This document shows positions 52,760 through 59,721 of a DNA stretch of 64,000 nucleotides, one piece after another; the first letter of the stretch is position 1; the number at the start of each line of letters is the position of its first letter. The stretch is taken from contig JAXLST010000008.1 of the NCBI GenBank assembly GCA_046330435.1, positions 124,001 through 188,000 on the forward strand, read 5' to 3'. Both the position numbers and the translations under genes were made by a program. Under the pieces are notes generated by a model. That model saw nothing but the letters and a program-made list of their open reading frames with translations, did not search any database and was not told the DNA's origin. Source of the DNA: Ga0077560 sp046330435. Its GTDB lineage: Bacteria > Actinomycetota > Thermoleophilia > Miltoncostaeales > Miltoncostaeaceae.

Positions 52760-53071
52760 ATGGCGACCGAGGACGACATCCGCAGCGCGATGAAGCAGGT
52801 GGAGGACCCGGAGCTCGGGATCAACGTCGTGGACCTGGGCCTGCTGTACGGCGTGCGCCAGGACGAGGAGGGCAACGTCACGCTGGACATGACGCTCACC
52901 TCCATGGGGTGCCCCCTCACCGAGCAGATCCTGTCCGACAGCCGCGCCGCCCTGGAGCCCCTGGAGGGCGTGAAGGGCGTGGACATCAACTGGGTGTGGG
53001 ACCCGCCGTGGAGCCCGGACTCCATGAGCGAGGAGGGCCGGTTCATGATGAAGGTGATGGGCTATGGCTGA
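52760..53071 (+). CDS. sufT: SufT/MIP18-family (DUF59) Fe-S protein
   Basis: 103 residues. DUF59 signatures VEDPELGINVVDLGLLYG, TLTSMGCPLTEQI (conserved Cys) and WVWDPPWSPDSMSEEGR. This family helps mature Fe-S proteins. ATG 52760 after GGAG; overlaps the next gene by 8 bp. Confidence 0.9.
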   Translation: MATEDDIRSAMKQVEDPELGINVVDLGLLYGVRQDEEGNVTLDMTLTSMGCPLTEQILSDSRAALEPLEGVKGVDINWVWDPPWSPDSMSEEGRFMMKVMGYG

Positions 53072-53516
53072 GCCGGCCCCCGCCACCGCCACCGACCGCC
53101 CCCTCACCCTCGAGGAGAAGAAGGCCGCGGCCCGGGCGCGCGCCCGGGCGGCGCGCGAGGCCCAGCAGTCCGGCGGCGGCGCGGCCCTCATCGAGGTGAG
53201 CCCGTCCGCGGCCGCGTACATCCGTGAGTCCGCGGAGCGGCTCGGCAAGCAGGCGGGGGTCCGCCTGCGGATCCTGGCGGGCGGCTGCTCGGGGCTCGAG
53301 TACAAGCTGGATCTCCTGGACGCCGGCGAGGTCGCCGCGCCCTCGGACCGCGAGACCGAGTCCTCCGGCGTGCGCGTGCTCATGGACCTCAAGAGCGCCA
53401 TCCAGGTGACGGGGTCCGTCATCGACTACGAGACGGGGCTGCTGCGCAGCGGGTTCCGCATCAAGAACCCCAACGCGACCGGCACGTGCTCGTGCGGGGA
53501 CAGCTTCAGCGCCTGA
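53064..53516 (+). CDS. sufA: A-type Fe-S carrier (SufA/ErpA/HesB family)
   Basis: 150 residues. Three ligand cysteines C75 (LAGGCSGLEY), C142 and C144 (TCSCGDSF). An extra N-terminal charged helix (about 15-35, EEKKAAARARARAAREAQQ) is longer than usual. Last SUF gene. Confidence 0.92.
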   Translation: MAEPAPATATDRPLTLEEKKAAARARARAAREAQQSGGGAALIEVSPSAAAYIRESAERLGKQAGVRLRILAGGCSGLEYKLDLLDAGEVAAPSDRETESSGVRVLMDLKSAIQVTGSVIDYETGLLRSGFRIKNPNATGTCSCGDSFSA

Positions 53517-53523
53517 CGGGACG

Positions 53524-54003
53524 GTGACGGCGCCCGCCGCCACCGTCGTGCGGCCGCAGCGGCGGCAGCGCGACGTCCTGTTCGCCTTCCTGGTGCTGGT
53601 GTTCACCGCCGCGGGCCTGCGCGGCACCCTGGGCGGCGGCCATGACGTGGACGACCGGGTGATGGCGGGCGTCATGTTCCTCGTCGCCGCCGCGGCGGCC
53701 GCCGTGTGGGTCCGGCTGCGCATGCGGCCGGAGCAGCTGGTGGTGGACGCCGAGGCGATCCGGCTGCGGCAGGCCGGGGGTGCGGAGGCGTCCCGCATCG
53801 TGCGCGCGGACGGCGCGCCCCTGCGGTTCCACGCTCCCAGCCTGGGGCACGAGCCGACGGTGCGCCGGATGCTGCTGGCGGCGCCGTCGGGGACGTCGAT
53901 CCACCTGCAGTTCTTCTCGGCCGCCGCGGTGCGCGACGCGTGCGCCGCGCACGGCTGGGAGGTTGCGCCCGGCGTCGACCCCGGGGCGCCGGCCCCGCAC
54001 TGA
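53524..54003 (+). CDS. Two-span membrane protein with PH-like domain
   Basis: 159 residues. Basic start, spans VLFAFLVLVFTAAGL and AGVMFLVAAAAAAVWV, then a soluble domain (EQLVVDAEAIRLRQAGG, APLRFHAPS) like bacterial PH domains. GTG start, 7 bp after sufA; may be co-transcribed. Role unknown. Confidence 0.75.
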   Translation: MTAPAATVVRPQRRQRDVLFAFLVLVFTAAGLRGTLGGGHDVDDRVMAGVMFLVAAAAAAVWVRLRMRPEQLVVDAEAIRLRQAGGAEASRIVRADGAPLRFHAPSLGHEPTVRRMLLAAPSGTSIHLQFFSAAAVRDACAAHGWEVAPGVDPGAPAPH

Positions 54004-54038
54004 CCATCCGGGGGTGGCGTCCGGACGCCGGGCCGGTT

Positions 54039-54044
54039 TATCAT
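54039..54044 (+). promoter_or_regulatory. Candidate -10 element of a leaderless transcript (TATCAT)
   Basis: TATCAT ends 7 nt before GTG 54052. Confidence 0.45.
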
Positions 54045-54051
54045 AGCCCCC

Positions 54052-54735
54052 GTGAACCGCCGGAATCTCCCCACCATCCTGGTGATCGCCGTGGCGGCGC
54101 TGCTGTCGGCCGCGATGAGCCTCGCCGGCATGACCGGCGGCACCGGGACGGCACCAGCGGCCGGCGCGTCCGCCGCCGCGCATCACGGCGCGTCCGAGCT
54201 GCAGACGACGTACCGCGTGGTGCGCCGGTGCAAGCTCGTGCCGCTCAAGCGCGCGGGCAAGGTCGTCCGCAAGCGCGGCAAGGTCGTCAAGCGGCGGGTC
54301 TGCAAGCGCGTGCGGGTCCCGGTGCGCGTCACCACGGCGCCCACCACCCCCACCACGCCCACCGTCCCGGGCACGACGACCACGGACACCACGACGGCGC
54401 CGGGCACCACCACCGGAGGCACGACGACAGCCCCCGCGCAGCCCGAGCTGCTGGTGCGGGAGTTCGCCGAGGGCGGCGCGTTCAACTTCAAGCTCACGCT
54501 CTCCGCCGCGACGCTCCCCGCCGGGACCTACACGATCCGCCGCAAGGTGGAGACCGCGATCCAGCACACCCTGGACGTCCGCCCCACCGGCGCCCCCGCC
54601 GCCACCGCGACGTTCCCGCTCATGGGGATCGGCGAGGACATTCAGACGTTGGTCCTCACCCCCGGCTCGTGGACCTTCCACTGCACGGTCCCGGGGCACA
54701 CGGCGATGACGGCCACCCTCACCGTCACCCCCTGA
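54052..54735 (+). CDS. Secreted cupredoxin-domain protein
   Basis: 227 residues. Signal-like N-terminus, a Lys/Arg segment (KLVPLKRAGKVVRKRGKVV), a Thr/Pro-rich linker with TTT runs, then a plastocyanin-like domain with type-1 copper ligands His (QHTLDV), Cys (FHCTVPG), His (GHTAM) and Met. Likely cell-surface copper/redox protein. Confidence 0.87.
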   Translation: MNRRNLPTILVIAVAALLSAAMSLAGMTGGTGTAPAAGASAAAHHGASELQTTYRVVRRCKLVPLKRAGKVVRKRGKVVKRRVCKRVRVPVRVTTAPTTPTTPTVPGTTTTDTTTAPGTTTGGTTTAPAQPELLVREFAEGGAFNFKLTLSAATLPAGTYTIRRKVETAIQHTLDVRPTGAPAATATFPLMGIGEDIQTLVLTPGSWTFHCTVPGHTAMTATLTVTP

Positions 54736-54736
54736 G

Positions 54737-55218
54737 CCCGGCGGGTCCGCTGCGGACCCACCCGCCTCCCGCACCCACCGCCTCACGGTCCGTTCCGACG
54801 GTGGCCGGCCGGCCGATCCGGGGCGCACCCGCCCGCGCACGGCCGTGACGATCGACGCCACCGGGCGGCCCTGCGCCGCCATCCGTTCCGCCTCCCGCCG
54901 CAGTTCCGGCCACGCGTAGCTCCCGGGGAGGCCGTCTCGCCGCCCGCCGTCCCGGACGCGTGTCAGCAGCGCTTCCAGGCACCGTTCCCGTCGCCGGTTC
55001 ATGCATCCCGTCGCCCGCCAGGCGTGCATGAGGCTCGCGACGAGGTCCCGGCCCGCGCGCCGCCCCATGAACTCCGCGCTCCGGTGCGCGGCGCACAGCC
55101 ACACCCGCACGCCGTGTCCCAGGTCCACCTCACGGCGGTCGCCGTCACCCGGTCCCGCGCACAGCGCGCAGCCGGGGACCTTCCCGAACCCCTCCGCCTT
55201 GTATGCGCTCCGGGCCAT
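54737..55218 (-). CDS. Zinc-finger/HTH-like orphan protein (3' end unclear)
   Basis: From ATG 55218 (GGGAG upstream) about 160 residues read well: a Cys set GCALCAGPGDG and WLCAAHRSAEF (C-x2-C and C-x2-H), a helical middle with ARDLVASLMHAW-like and CLEALLTRVRDGG segments, and ERTVRRWVREAGG, a plausible recognition helix. The frame then stays open antisense through the cupredoxin gene to 53506, so the true end is uncertain; one more G in a G-run near 54731 would give a stop. Possible DNA-binding protein beside the repeat array. Confidence 0.55.
54743..54759 (+). terminator. Hairpin after the cupredoxin gene
   Basis: GGGTCCG-CTG-CGGACCC, a 7-bp stem with 3-nt loop, 8 nt past the stop codon. 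Confidence 0.5.
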
Positions 55219-55318
55219 GCACCGAGGCTCCCACCGCATCCGGCACACCGGGGTCACGCACTGCGCCGGTCCTGTGCCGCACCGCGCTCCGGTCGCGCAC
55301 CGCCCCGGCCGCCGGGCT

Positions 55319-55352
55319 CGGTCAATTGGCCGCCGCGACGGCCAATTGGCCA
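55319..55352. repeat. CAATTG-pair palindrome, copy R5
   Basis: CAATTG at 55323 and 55343, spacer GCCGCCGCGACGGC; first array unit. Confidence 0.88.
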
Positions 55353-55476
55353 ACCCGATCCGGCACCCGGACGCCCGGTCCCAACCCCCGCGCGGAGCGG
55401 GCAGGCCGCCACCCGGCTCCCGATCGACCGGCCGCGTGGCGCGACCCGTGTACGGGATCCACCCCGGTGCCCGGGG

Positions 55477-55510
55477 ATGTCAATTGGCCGCCGCGGTGGC
55501 CAATTGGCCA
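55477..55510. repeat. CAATTG-pair palindrome, copy R6
   Basis: CAATTG at 55481 and 55501, spacer GCCGCCGCGGTGGC; second array unit. Confidence 0.88.
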
Positions 55511-55638
55511 ACCCGATCCGGCGCCCGGACGCCCGGTCCGAACCCCTCGCGCCGGAGCGGGCAGGCCGCAGCCCCGGTTCCCGATCGACCGGCCGCAAGG
55601 CGATGCGCGTGTACGGGATCCACCCCGGTGCCCCGGGG

Positions 55639-55672
55639 ATGTCAATTGGCCGCCGCGACGGCCAATTGGCCG
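55639..55672. repeat. CAATTG-pair palindrome, copy R7
   Basis: CAATTG at 55643 and 55663, spacer GCCGCCGCGACGGC; third, truncated unit. Confidence 0.88.
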
Positions 55673-55762
55673 GGCCGAACTCGGGCCGGCGCCCCGGAAG
55701 GGAGCGTTGCGGATGTGACGAACAGGACATGCGACACCGCCGCCGCCCTCAGGAGCCGCCGA

Positions 55763-55981
55763 ATGTCCGACACCGCCACGGCCCGCGCGATCCAGCTCGA
55801 CCTCCCCGTCGACGACTCGCCGACGACCCGCCGCCCCGCCCTCCGGGTCATCCAGAACCCGGGCTGGGACGACGTCCCCGCAGGTCCGGTGCCCATGGAG
55901 GTGATCCGGTACTTCGAGGAGGCGATCGCCCGCGAGGAGGAGCGCCGGGCGATGCGGGGCGCGTTCGAGACCATCGCCTGA
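55763..55981 (+). CDS. Small protein with C-terminal FEEAIAREE module
   Basis: 72 residues from ATG 55763 after AGGAG. Extended acidic N-terminal half, then residues 35-65 (WDDVPAG, VPMEVIRYFEEAIAREE, RRA) match residues 182-212 of the protein at 59056 at 21 of 31 positions. No known domain. Short helical tail. Confidence 0.72.
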   Translation: MSDTATARAIQLDLPVDDSPTTRRPALRVIQNPGWDDVPAGPVPMEVIRYFEEAIAREEERRAMRGAFETIA

Positions 55982-56066
55982 CGACCCGCCGCCACCCGTG
56001 CCGGCCGGCCCTCGCGGCGGCCGGCCGGCACGGGCCGCCGGGTGACGGCACCCCCGCACCGCCGCG

Positions 56067-56948
56067 ATGAGCGCCCCGGGCCAGCACCCCCGGCAGGCCG
56101 CCCTGCTCGTGCTCGCCACCGCGCTGAGCGTGCAGGCGGGCTCCGCAGTCGCGACACGGCTGTTCACGCTCGTGGACCCGGCCGGGGCCACGGCGCTGCG
56201 TGCCCTGGGCGCCGCGGCGATCATGGTGGTCGCGGCGGGCGGGCCGGCGTCGCTGCGGCGGGTGCCGCGCGAGGCGATGGGCACGATCGCCGGGCTCGGG
56301 CTGTCCGCGGCGGCGATGAACCTGTGCTTCTACGAGGCCATCTCGCGCATCCCCCTCGGCGCGGCGGTGACGGTCGAGTTCCTCGGGCCGATCGCGCTGG
56401 CCGCCGCCACCACGCACCGGCGGTCCGACGTCGGCTGGGCGGTGACCGCCCTCGCCGGGGTCGCCCTGGTCTCCGGGGGCCTGGAGGGCCATGCGGGGGC
56501 GGTGGGCATCGGGTTCGCGCTCGCCGCGGGGGCCCTGTGGGCGACGTACCTGACGTTCGCGCGGAGGCTGGGCCACGGCGGCACGGGGCTCGCCGGCCTG
56601 GCGGCGGCGCTGGTGGTCGCCGCGGCGGCGTCCGCCCCGATCCTGCTGGTGAGCCACCCCTCCACCGGCGACCTCCCGGAGGCCCTGCTGCTGGGGCTCG
56701 CCGTCGGGACCCTCAGCAACGCCCTGGGGTTCGCGCTCGAGATCCAGGCGCTGCGCCGGGCGTCGCTCACGGTCGTCGGCGTGCTGCTGTCCATCGAGCC
56801 GGCCGTGGCCGCGCTCATCGGGTTCGTGGCGCTGGACCAGGGCCTCGCCCCCGTCCAGATCGCGGGGATCGCCCTGGTGATCGCCGCGGGAGCCGGGGTC
56901 GTGCGGGGCTCCGGGGGCGGCGCGGCCCCCGTGGATCCGGGAGGATGA
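56067..56948 (+). CDS. EamA-family exporter (RhtA-like)
   Basis: 293 residues, ten spans. FYEAISRIPLGAAVTVEFLGP is close to the RhtA/YedA signature (quoted in part: IPLGAAVTVEFLGP), and SIEPAVAALIGFVAL belongs to repeat 2. RhtA exports threonine/homoserine; the substrate here is inferred only from resemblance. 4 bp before the next gene. Confidence 0.87.
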   Translation: MSAPGQHPRQAALLVLATALSVQAGSAVATRLFTLVDPAGATALRALGAAAIMVVAAGGPASLRRVPREAMGTIAGLGLSAAAMNLCFYEAISRIPLGAAVTVEFLGPIALAAATTHRRSDVGWAVTALAGVALVSGGLEGHAGAVGIGFALAAGALWATYLTFARRLGHGGTGLAGLAAALVVAAAASAPILLVSHPSTGDLPEALLLGLAVGTLSNALGFALEIQALRRASLTVVGVLLSIEPAVAALIGFVALDQGLAPVQIAGIALVIAAGAGVVRGSGGGAAPVDPGG

Positions 56949-56952
56949 CGGC

Positions 56953-57429
56953 ATGCCGCCGCTGTCCCGCTGGTGCGTCCGCGCGGCCCTCGCCTACCTC
57001 GTGCTGGGCATGGGCCTCGGGTCGTGGATGCTCCTGCAACCGGCCCTCGACGAGCCGGCGCTGCGCCACCCGTGGCCGGCGCTGCACGCCCACATCCTGC
57101 TCCTGGGCTTCCTGTTCCTGCTCATCATGGGCGTCGCGTACTGGATGTTCCCGCGCGTCCGCGGGCAGCGGACGGGCCGGGAGGGCGGCTGGGTGGCGTT
57201 CGCCCTCGTCAACACGGGCCTCCTCATGCGGCTCGTGGCGGAGCCCGCCGTGAGCGACGGCCACGGGGGCGTGTGGCGGGTGCTGCTGGGCGCCGCGGCC
57301 GTGCTCCCCACGCTCGGAGCGGCGGCCTTCGCCGTGACGATCCTGCCCCGGGTCCGCAGCGTGCTCTCCCCCGAGGAGGCCCGGAGGGTCCGGGAGCGCT
57401 CCATCACCCGGACGCCGCCCCCCGGCTGA
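56953..57429 (+). CDS. Four-span membrane protein resembling haem-copper oxidase subunit I / NnrS fragments
   Basis: 158 residues, four spans. HAHILLLGFLFLLIMGVAYW (His pair in span 2, MFPR after it) resembles the small COX1-like proteins found near nitric-oxide or cupin genes. The set of His ligands is incomplete for a catalytic oxidase, so it may bind haem or be a sensor. Close to the EamA gene (4 bp apart) but convergent with the cupin. Confidence 0.7.
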   Translation: MPPLSRWCVRAALAYLVLGMGLGSWMLLQPALDEPALRHPWPALHAHILLLGFLFLLIMGVAYWMFPRVRGQRTGREGGWVAFALVNTGLLMRLVAEPAVSDGHGGVWRVLLGAAAVLPTLGAAAFAVTILPRVRSVLSPEEARRVRERSITRTPPPG

Positions 57430-57439
57430 CCCGCGGGGC

Positions 57440-57775
57440 TCAGCCCGCCGGCGCGGGCCCCAGGACCAGGGTCATCGCGGACGGGCGCAGGGCCCGCAGG
57501 GCGTGGACGGTGCCGGGAGCCATGGCGCACACCCCGCCGGGGCCGAGCACCTCGGTGCGGCCGGCCGCGCTCACCTCGATGGACCCGTCGGTGACCACGA
57601 TCACCGCGGGGCGGGAGCTGGTGTGCTCGCTCATCTCCTCACCCTCGGCCATGCCGAACCCCACCACCGACACGGTCCCGTGCTTGCGGACGGTGGCCGA
57701 GTGGATGCCGGTCTCGGGCACCGGGACCGGCGGCTCGCCGGGCATGACGAACAGGGGGGCGGCGTCGGTGCTCAA
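57440..57775 (-). CDS. Cupin-domain protein
   Basis: 111 residues from TTG 57775 (GAGG 7 nt upstream). Cupin strands MSEHTSSRPAVIVVTDGSIE and GPGGVCAMAPGTVHALRAL carry His residues of both cupin motifs (the first motif is reduced). An internal ATG would give a shorter form. Upstream sequence 57856-57890 is unusually AT-rich and probably holds the promoter. Confidence 0.8.
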   Translation of the reverse strand: MSTDAAPLFVMPGEPPVPVPETGIHSATVRKHGTVSVVGFGMAEGEEMSEHTSSRPAVIVVTDGSIEVSAAGRTEVLGPGGVCAMAPGTVHALRALRPSAMTLVLGPAPAG

Positions 57776-57938
57776 TGCGGATCCTCGCGGGACGGGGCCG
57801 GGCGGGATGCGGTGGGCGGCCGACGGCGCTCCCCGACGCGCGCGCCGGCCACCCACCACATTAATTCCATACTAGCGCGGTGAAAATGAGGCCGCGCGCG
57901 CCACGACGCCGAATTCCTGTCCAGCCCGCCGGACGGGC

Positions 57939-58616
57939 TCAGCGGGCGGGGGCGGCCATCCCCGCGAAGCGGACGACGCATCCGGCCCGGAACGGGTCGT
58001 GCACCACGAAGTCCGTGAGGCGCCCGCCGCTCACCGCCGCCATGCCGTCCAGCAGCCCCCGGTGCAGGGTGCACACGGCCGCCCCGCCGTCGGTCGCCAC
58101 GGCCTCGCGGAACGGGCAGTTGTCGAGCCGGATCTCCATCTCGCCGTCTCCGGCGCGGGCGGCGGGCGTGACGTCGTGCGGCGCGAACCCCAGTCGCATG
58201 AGGGCCGCCGTGATGGCCTCGCGGCCCTCGCCCTCCAGGAGGACGGGCCCGTGGTCCCGCGCGAACTCCTCCAGCCGCCCCTGGTCCGGCGCGAGGAAGC
58301 CCAGTGCGCCCACCAGCAGCCGCACCAGCTCCTGGTGCGCCGTGACCCGCATGACCTCGCCGTCGACCAGCCGGTACCGGCTGGTGGGGCGGCCGCGTCC
58401 CCGGGGGGCGTCCTGCTCGGCGCTCACCACCCCCACGGAGGCGAGCACGCGCAGGTGCTGCCGCACGGCGTTGGGGTGCAGGGCGACCCGCTCGGCCAGC
58501 TCTCCGACCGACAGCCCTGCCGGCGTGCTCGAGAGCTCCTCGGCGATCGCCCGCCGCGACCGGTGCGCGATGGCGGCGACGGGGCCGACGGCCGACGGCG
58601 TTGCCTCCCGGCTCAC
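57939..58616 (-). CDS. SufR-like winged-helix regulator with Cys-rich sensor domain
   Basis: 225 residues. N-terminal HTH (LSVGELAERVALHPNAVRQHLRVL), GRGRPTSRYRL wing, and a C-terminal domain with cysteines in DNCPFREAV, AVCTLHRGLLDGM and AGCVVRF, spaced as in the sufR product at 46412. Probable Fe-S or redox sensor. A near-perfect dyad at 58657 lies 40 bp upstream. Likely controls the cupin and oxidase-like genes. Confidence 0.85.
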   Translation of the reverse strand: MSREATPSAVGPVAAIAHRSRRAIAEELSSTPAGLSVGELAERVALHPNAVRQHLRVLASVGVVSAEQDAPRGRGRPTSRYRLVDGEVMRVTAHQELVRLLVGALGFLAPDQGRLEEFARDHGPVLLEGEGREAITAALMRLGFAPHDVTPAARAGDGEMEIRLDNCPFREAVATDGGAAVCTLHRGLLDGMAAVSGGRLTDFVVHDPFRAGCVVRFAGMAAPAR

Positions 58617-58656
58617 GCCCGCGGCCCCAGGGGGGAGAGCCGGTCAATTCGCATGA

Positions 58657-58674
58657 GGTCCTGTATACAAGACC
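58657..58674. promoter_or_regulatory. Operator candidate: dyad centred on TGTATACA
   Basis: GGTC-C-TGTATACA-A-GACC, 18 bp with one mismatched pair. It stands out as AT-rich in GC-rich DNA, between the SufR-like gene and the divergent DUF6457-like gene. Confidence 0.55.
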
Positions 58675-58793
58675 GGACGGCCGTCCGGCCCCCTCGCGGG
58701 TGAGGTCCCCCACCGGCACGCCGCGGATCCGGCGGCCCGGGCCGGCCGGGATCTGGTCGAATGTGCCGGCGTTCCCCGGATCCGAGGTGTGAG

Positions 58794-59006
58794 ATGACCG
58801 ATCGTGAATGGGTCGAGGCCTTCGCGCGCGAGCTCGGGACGGAGCCGCCCGGCGACGCGGAGTTCGCGGAGCTGCTCGAGCTCGCGGGGGTCGCGGCGCA
58901 CGCCTCCCAGCGCACGGCGGCGCCGGTGTCGTGCTGGCTCGCCGCCCGCGCGGGGCTCACGCCGCGCGAGGCGCTGGAGCGCGCCAGGGCGCTGGCGGGC
59001 GCCTGA
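58794..59006 (+). CDS. DUF6457-like small protein
   Basis: 70 residues from ATG 58794 (GAGG upstream): WVEAFARELGTEPPGDAEF, ELLELAGVAAHASQRTAAP and SCWLAARAGL. This is the pattern of DUF6457, a helical domain often found beside molybdenum-cofactor nucleotidyltransferases. No such gene is here. Function unknown. Confidence 0.78.
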   Translation: MTDREWVEAFARELGTEPPGDAEFAELLELAGVAAHASQRTAAPVSCWLAARAGLTPREALERARALAGA

Positions 59007-59043
59007 CGGCCCCGCCGGGGGTGCGGCGGGCGCGCGGAGCAGG

Positions 59044-59049
59044 TAGCGT
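59044..59049 (+). promoter_or_regulatory. Candidate -10 element of a leaderless transcript (TAGCGT)
   Basis: TAGCGT ends 6 nt before GTG 59056. Confidence 0.45.
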
Positions 59050-59055
59050 CGCGGA

Positions 59056-59712
59056 GTGCTCCGCAAGCGGTACACGGTGGTGGTGGTCGGCGAGGGCGGG
59101 ATGGCCCTGGCCCAGCGCAGCGAGGTGAGCCGCCACCGCAGCGAGCGGGAGGCGCGCGCGGCGGCCGAGGAGGCGCGCGGCCGCCTCACCGTCATGCACG
59201 GGGACCGTGCGGGCAGCTACCGGGTGGTGATCGAGCGCGACGGCTTCGCGCTGGACGACGACCTGGGGCCGCGCCCCGCGATCCTCGACCTCGACCTGGA
59301 ACGGGACGCCCCCGAGATCCTGCGGTCCGACCCGGAGCCCAGGGAGGGTGTCCGCGTGATCCGCCGGCGCCCGGCGGAACCCGAGGACGAGCGCCACGAG
59401 ACGGCGGAGCACCCGGTGCTGTTCAGCGACCTCGACATCGAGGGCGACCGGGCGCTGGAGGACCTGCTCGAGGACGGGCCCGCGGAGCTCCGCCCGCCGG
59501 GGCGTGAGCGCGACCCGGAGCCGGACCCCGGGCCCGAGCCCGACCCCGGGCCGGAGCCCCGCCCGAGGGAGCGGGACCAGCGCCCGCGCATGCCCACGCT
59601 CGACGACATCCCCTCCGGGCGCGTGCCCGACGACGTCCTGCGGCGGTTCGAGGAGGCCATCGCCCGGGAGGAGCGCCGCCGCGCGCAGCGGCCGCCCGGC
59701 GGGCTGGGCTGA
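59056..59712 (+). CDS. Highly charged protein with C-terminal FEEAIAREE module
   Basis: 218 residues. N-terminal half has a beta-rich start (KRYTVVVVGEGGMALAQ) then helix; the middle is Asp/Glu/Arg-rich; residues 150-175 hold a (DP)EP-type repeat. Residues 182-212 (LDDIPSG, VPDDVLRRFEEAIAREE, RRA) match the C-terminus of the 72-residue protein at 55763. No known family. GTG start, probably leaderless. Confidence 0.72.
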   Translation: MLRKRYTVVVVGEGGMALAQRSEVSRHRSEREARAAAEEARGRLTVMHGDRAGSYRVVIERDGFALDDDLGPRPAILDLDLERDAPEILRSDPEPREGVRVIRRRPAEPEDERHETAEHPVLFSDLDIEGDRALEDLLEDGPAELRPPGRERDPEPDPGPEPDPGPEPRPRERDQRPRMPTLDDIPSGRVPDDVLRRFEEAIAREERRRAQRPPGGLG

Positions 59713-59721
59713 CCGCCCGGA

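Larger units (their letters stand above)
55321..55678. repeat. Tandem array of about 160-bp units, each led by a CAATTG-pair palindrome
   Basis: Unit 1 55321-55478 (158 bp), unit 2 55479-55640 (162 bp), partial unit 3 from 55641. Units share CAACCCGATCCGGC, CCGGACGCCCGGTCC, GAGCGGGCAGGCCGC, CGATCGACCGGCCGC and GTGTACGGGATCCACCCCGG in order. Most differences are single bases or 1-2 bp gaps. Confidence 0.88.
55219..55762. other. Non-coding stretch containing the repeat array
   Basis: 544 bp between the divergent Zn/HTH-like gene and the small gene at 55763. It holds the tandem array below and no credible gene; long frames here are repeat translations. Confidence 0.65.

Noticed and set aside
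54183..54497. Val/Thr-rich minus-strand frame inside the cupredoxin gene
   Set aside because: It mirrors the Thr/Pro linker codons of the sense gene and has no independent support.
53506..54736. C-terminal extension of the Zn/HTH-like protein antisense to the cupredoxin gene
   Set aside because: Low-complexity Gly/Arg/Asp sequence; the cupredoxin and PH-like genes on the other strand have real motifs.
55319..55672. CRISPR array
   Set aside because: Three palindromes at about 160-bp intervals, but the spacers are themselves repeated and no cas gene is present.
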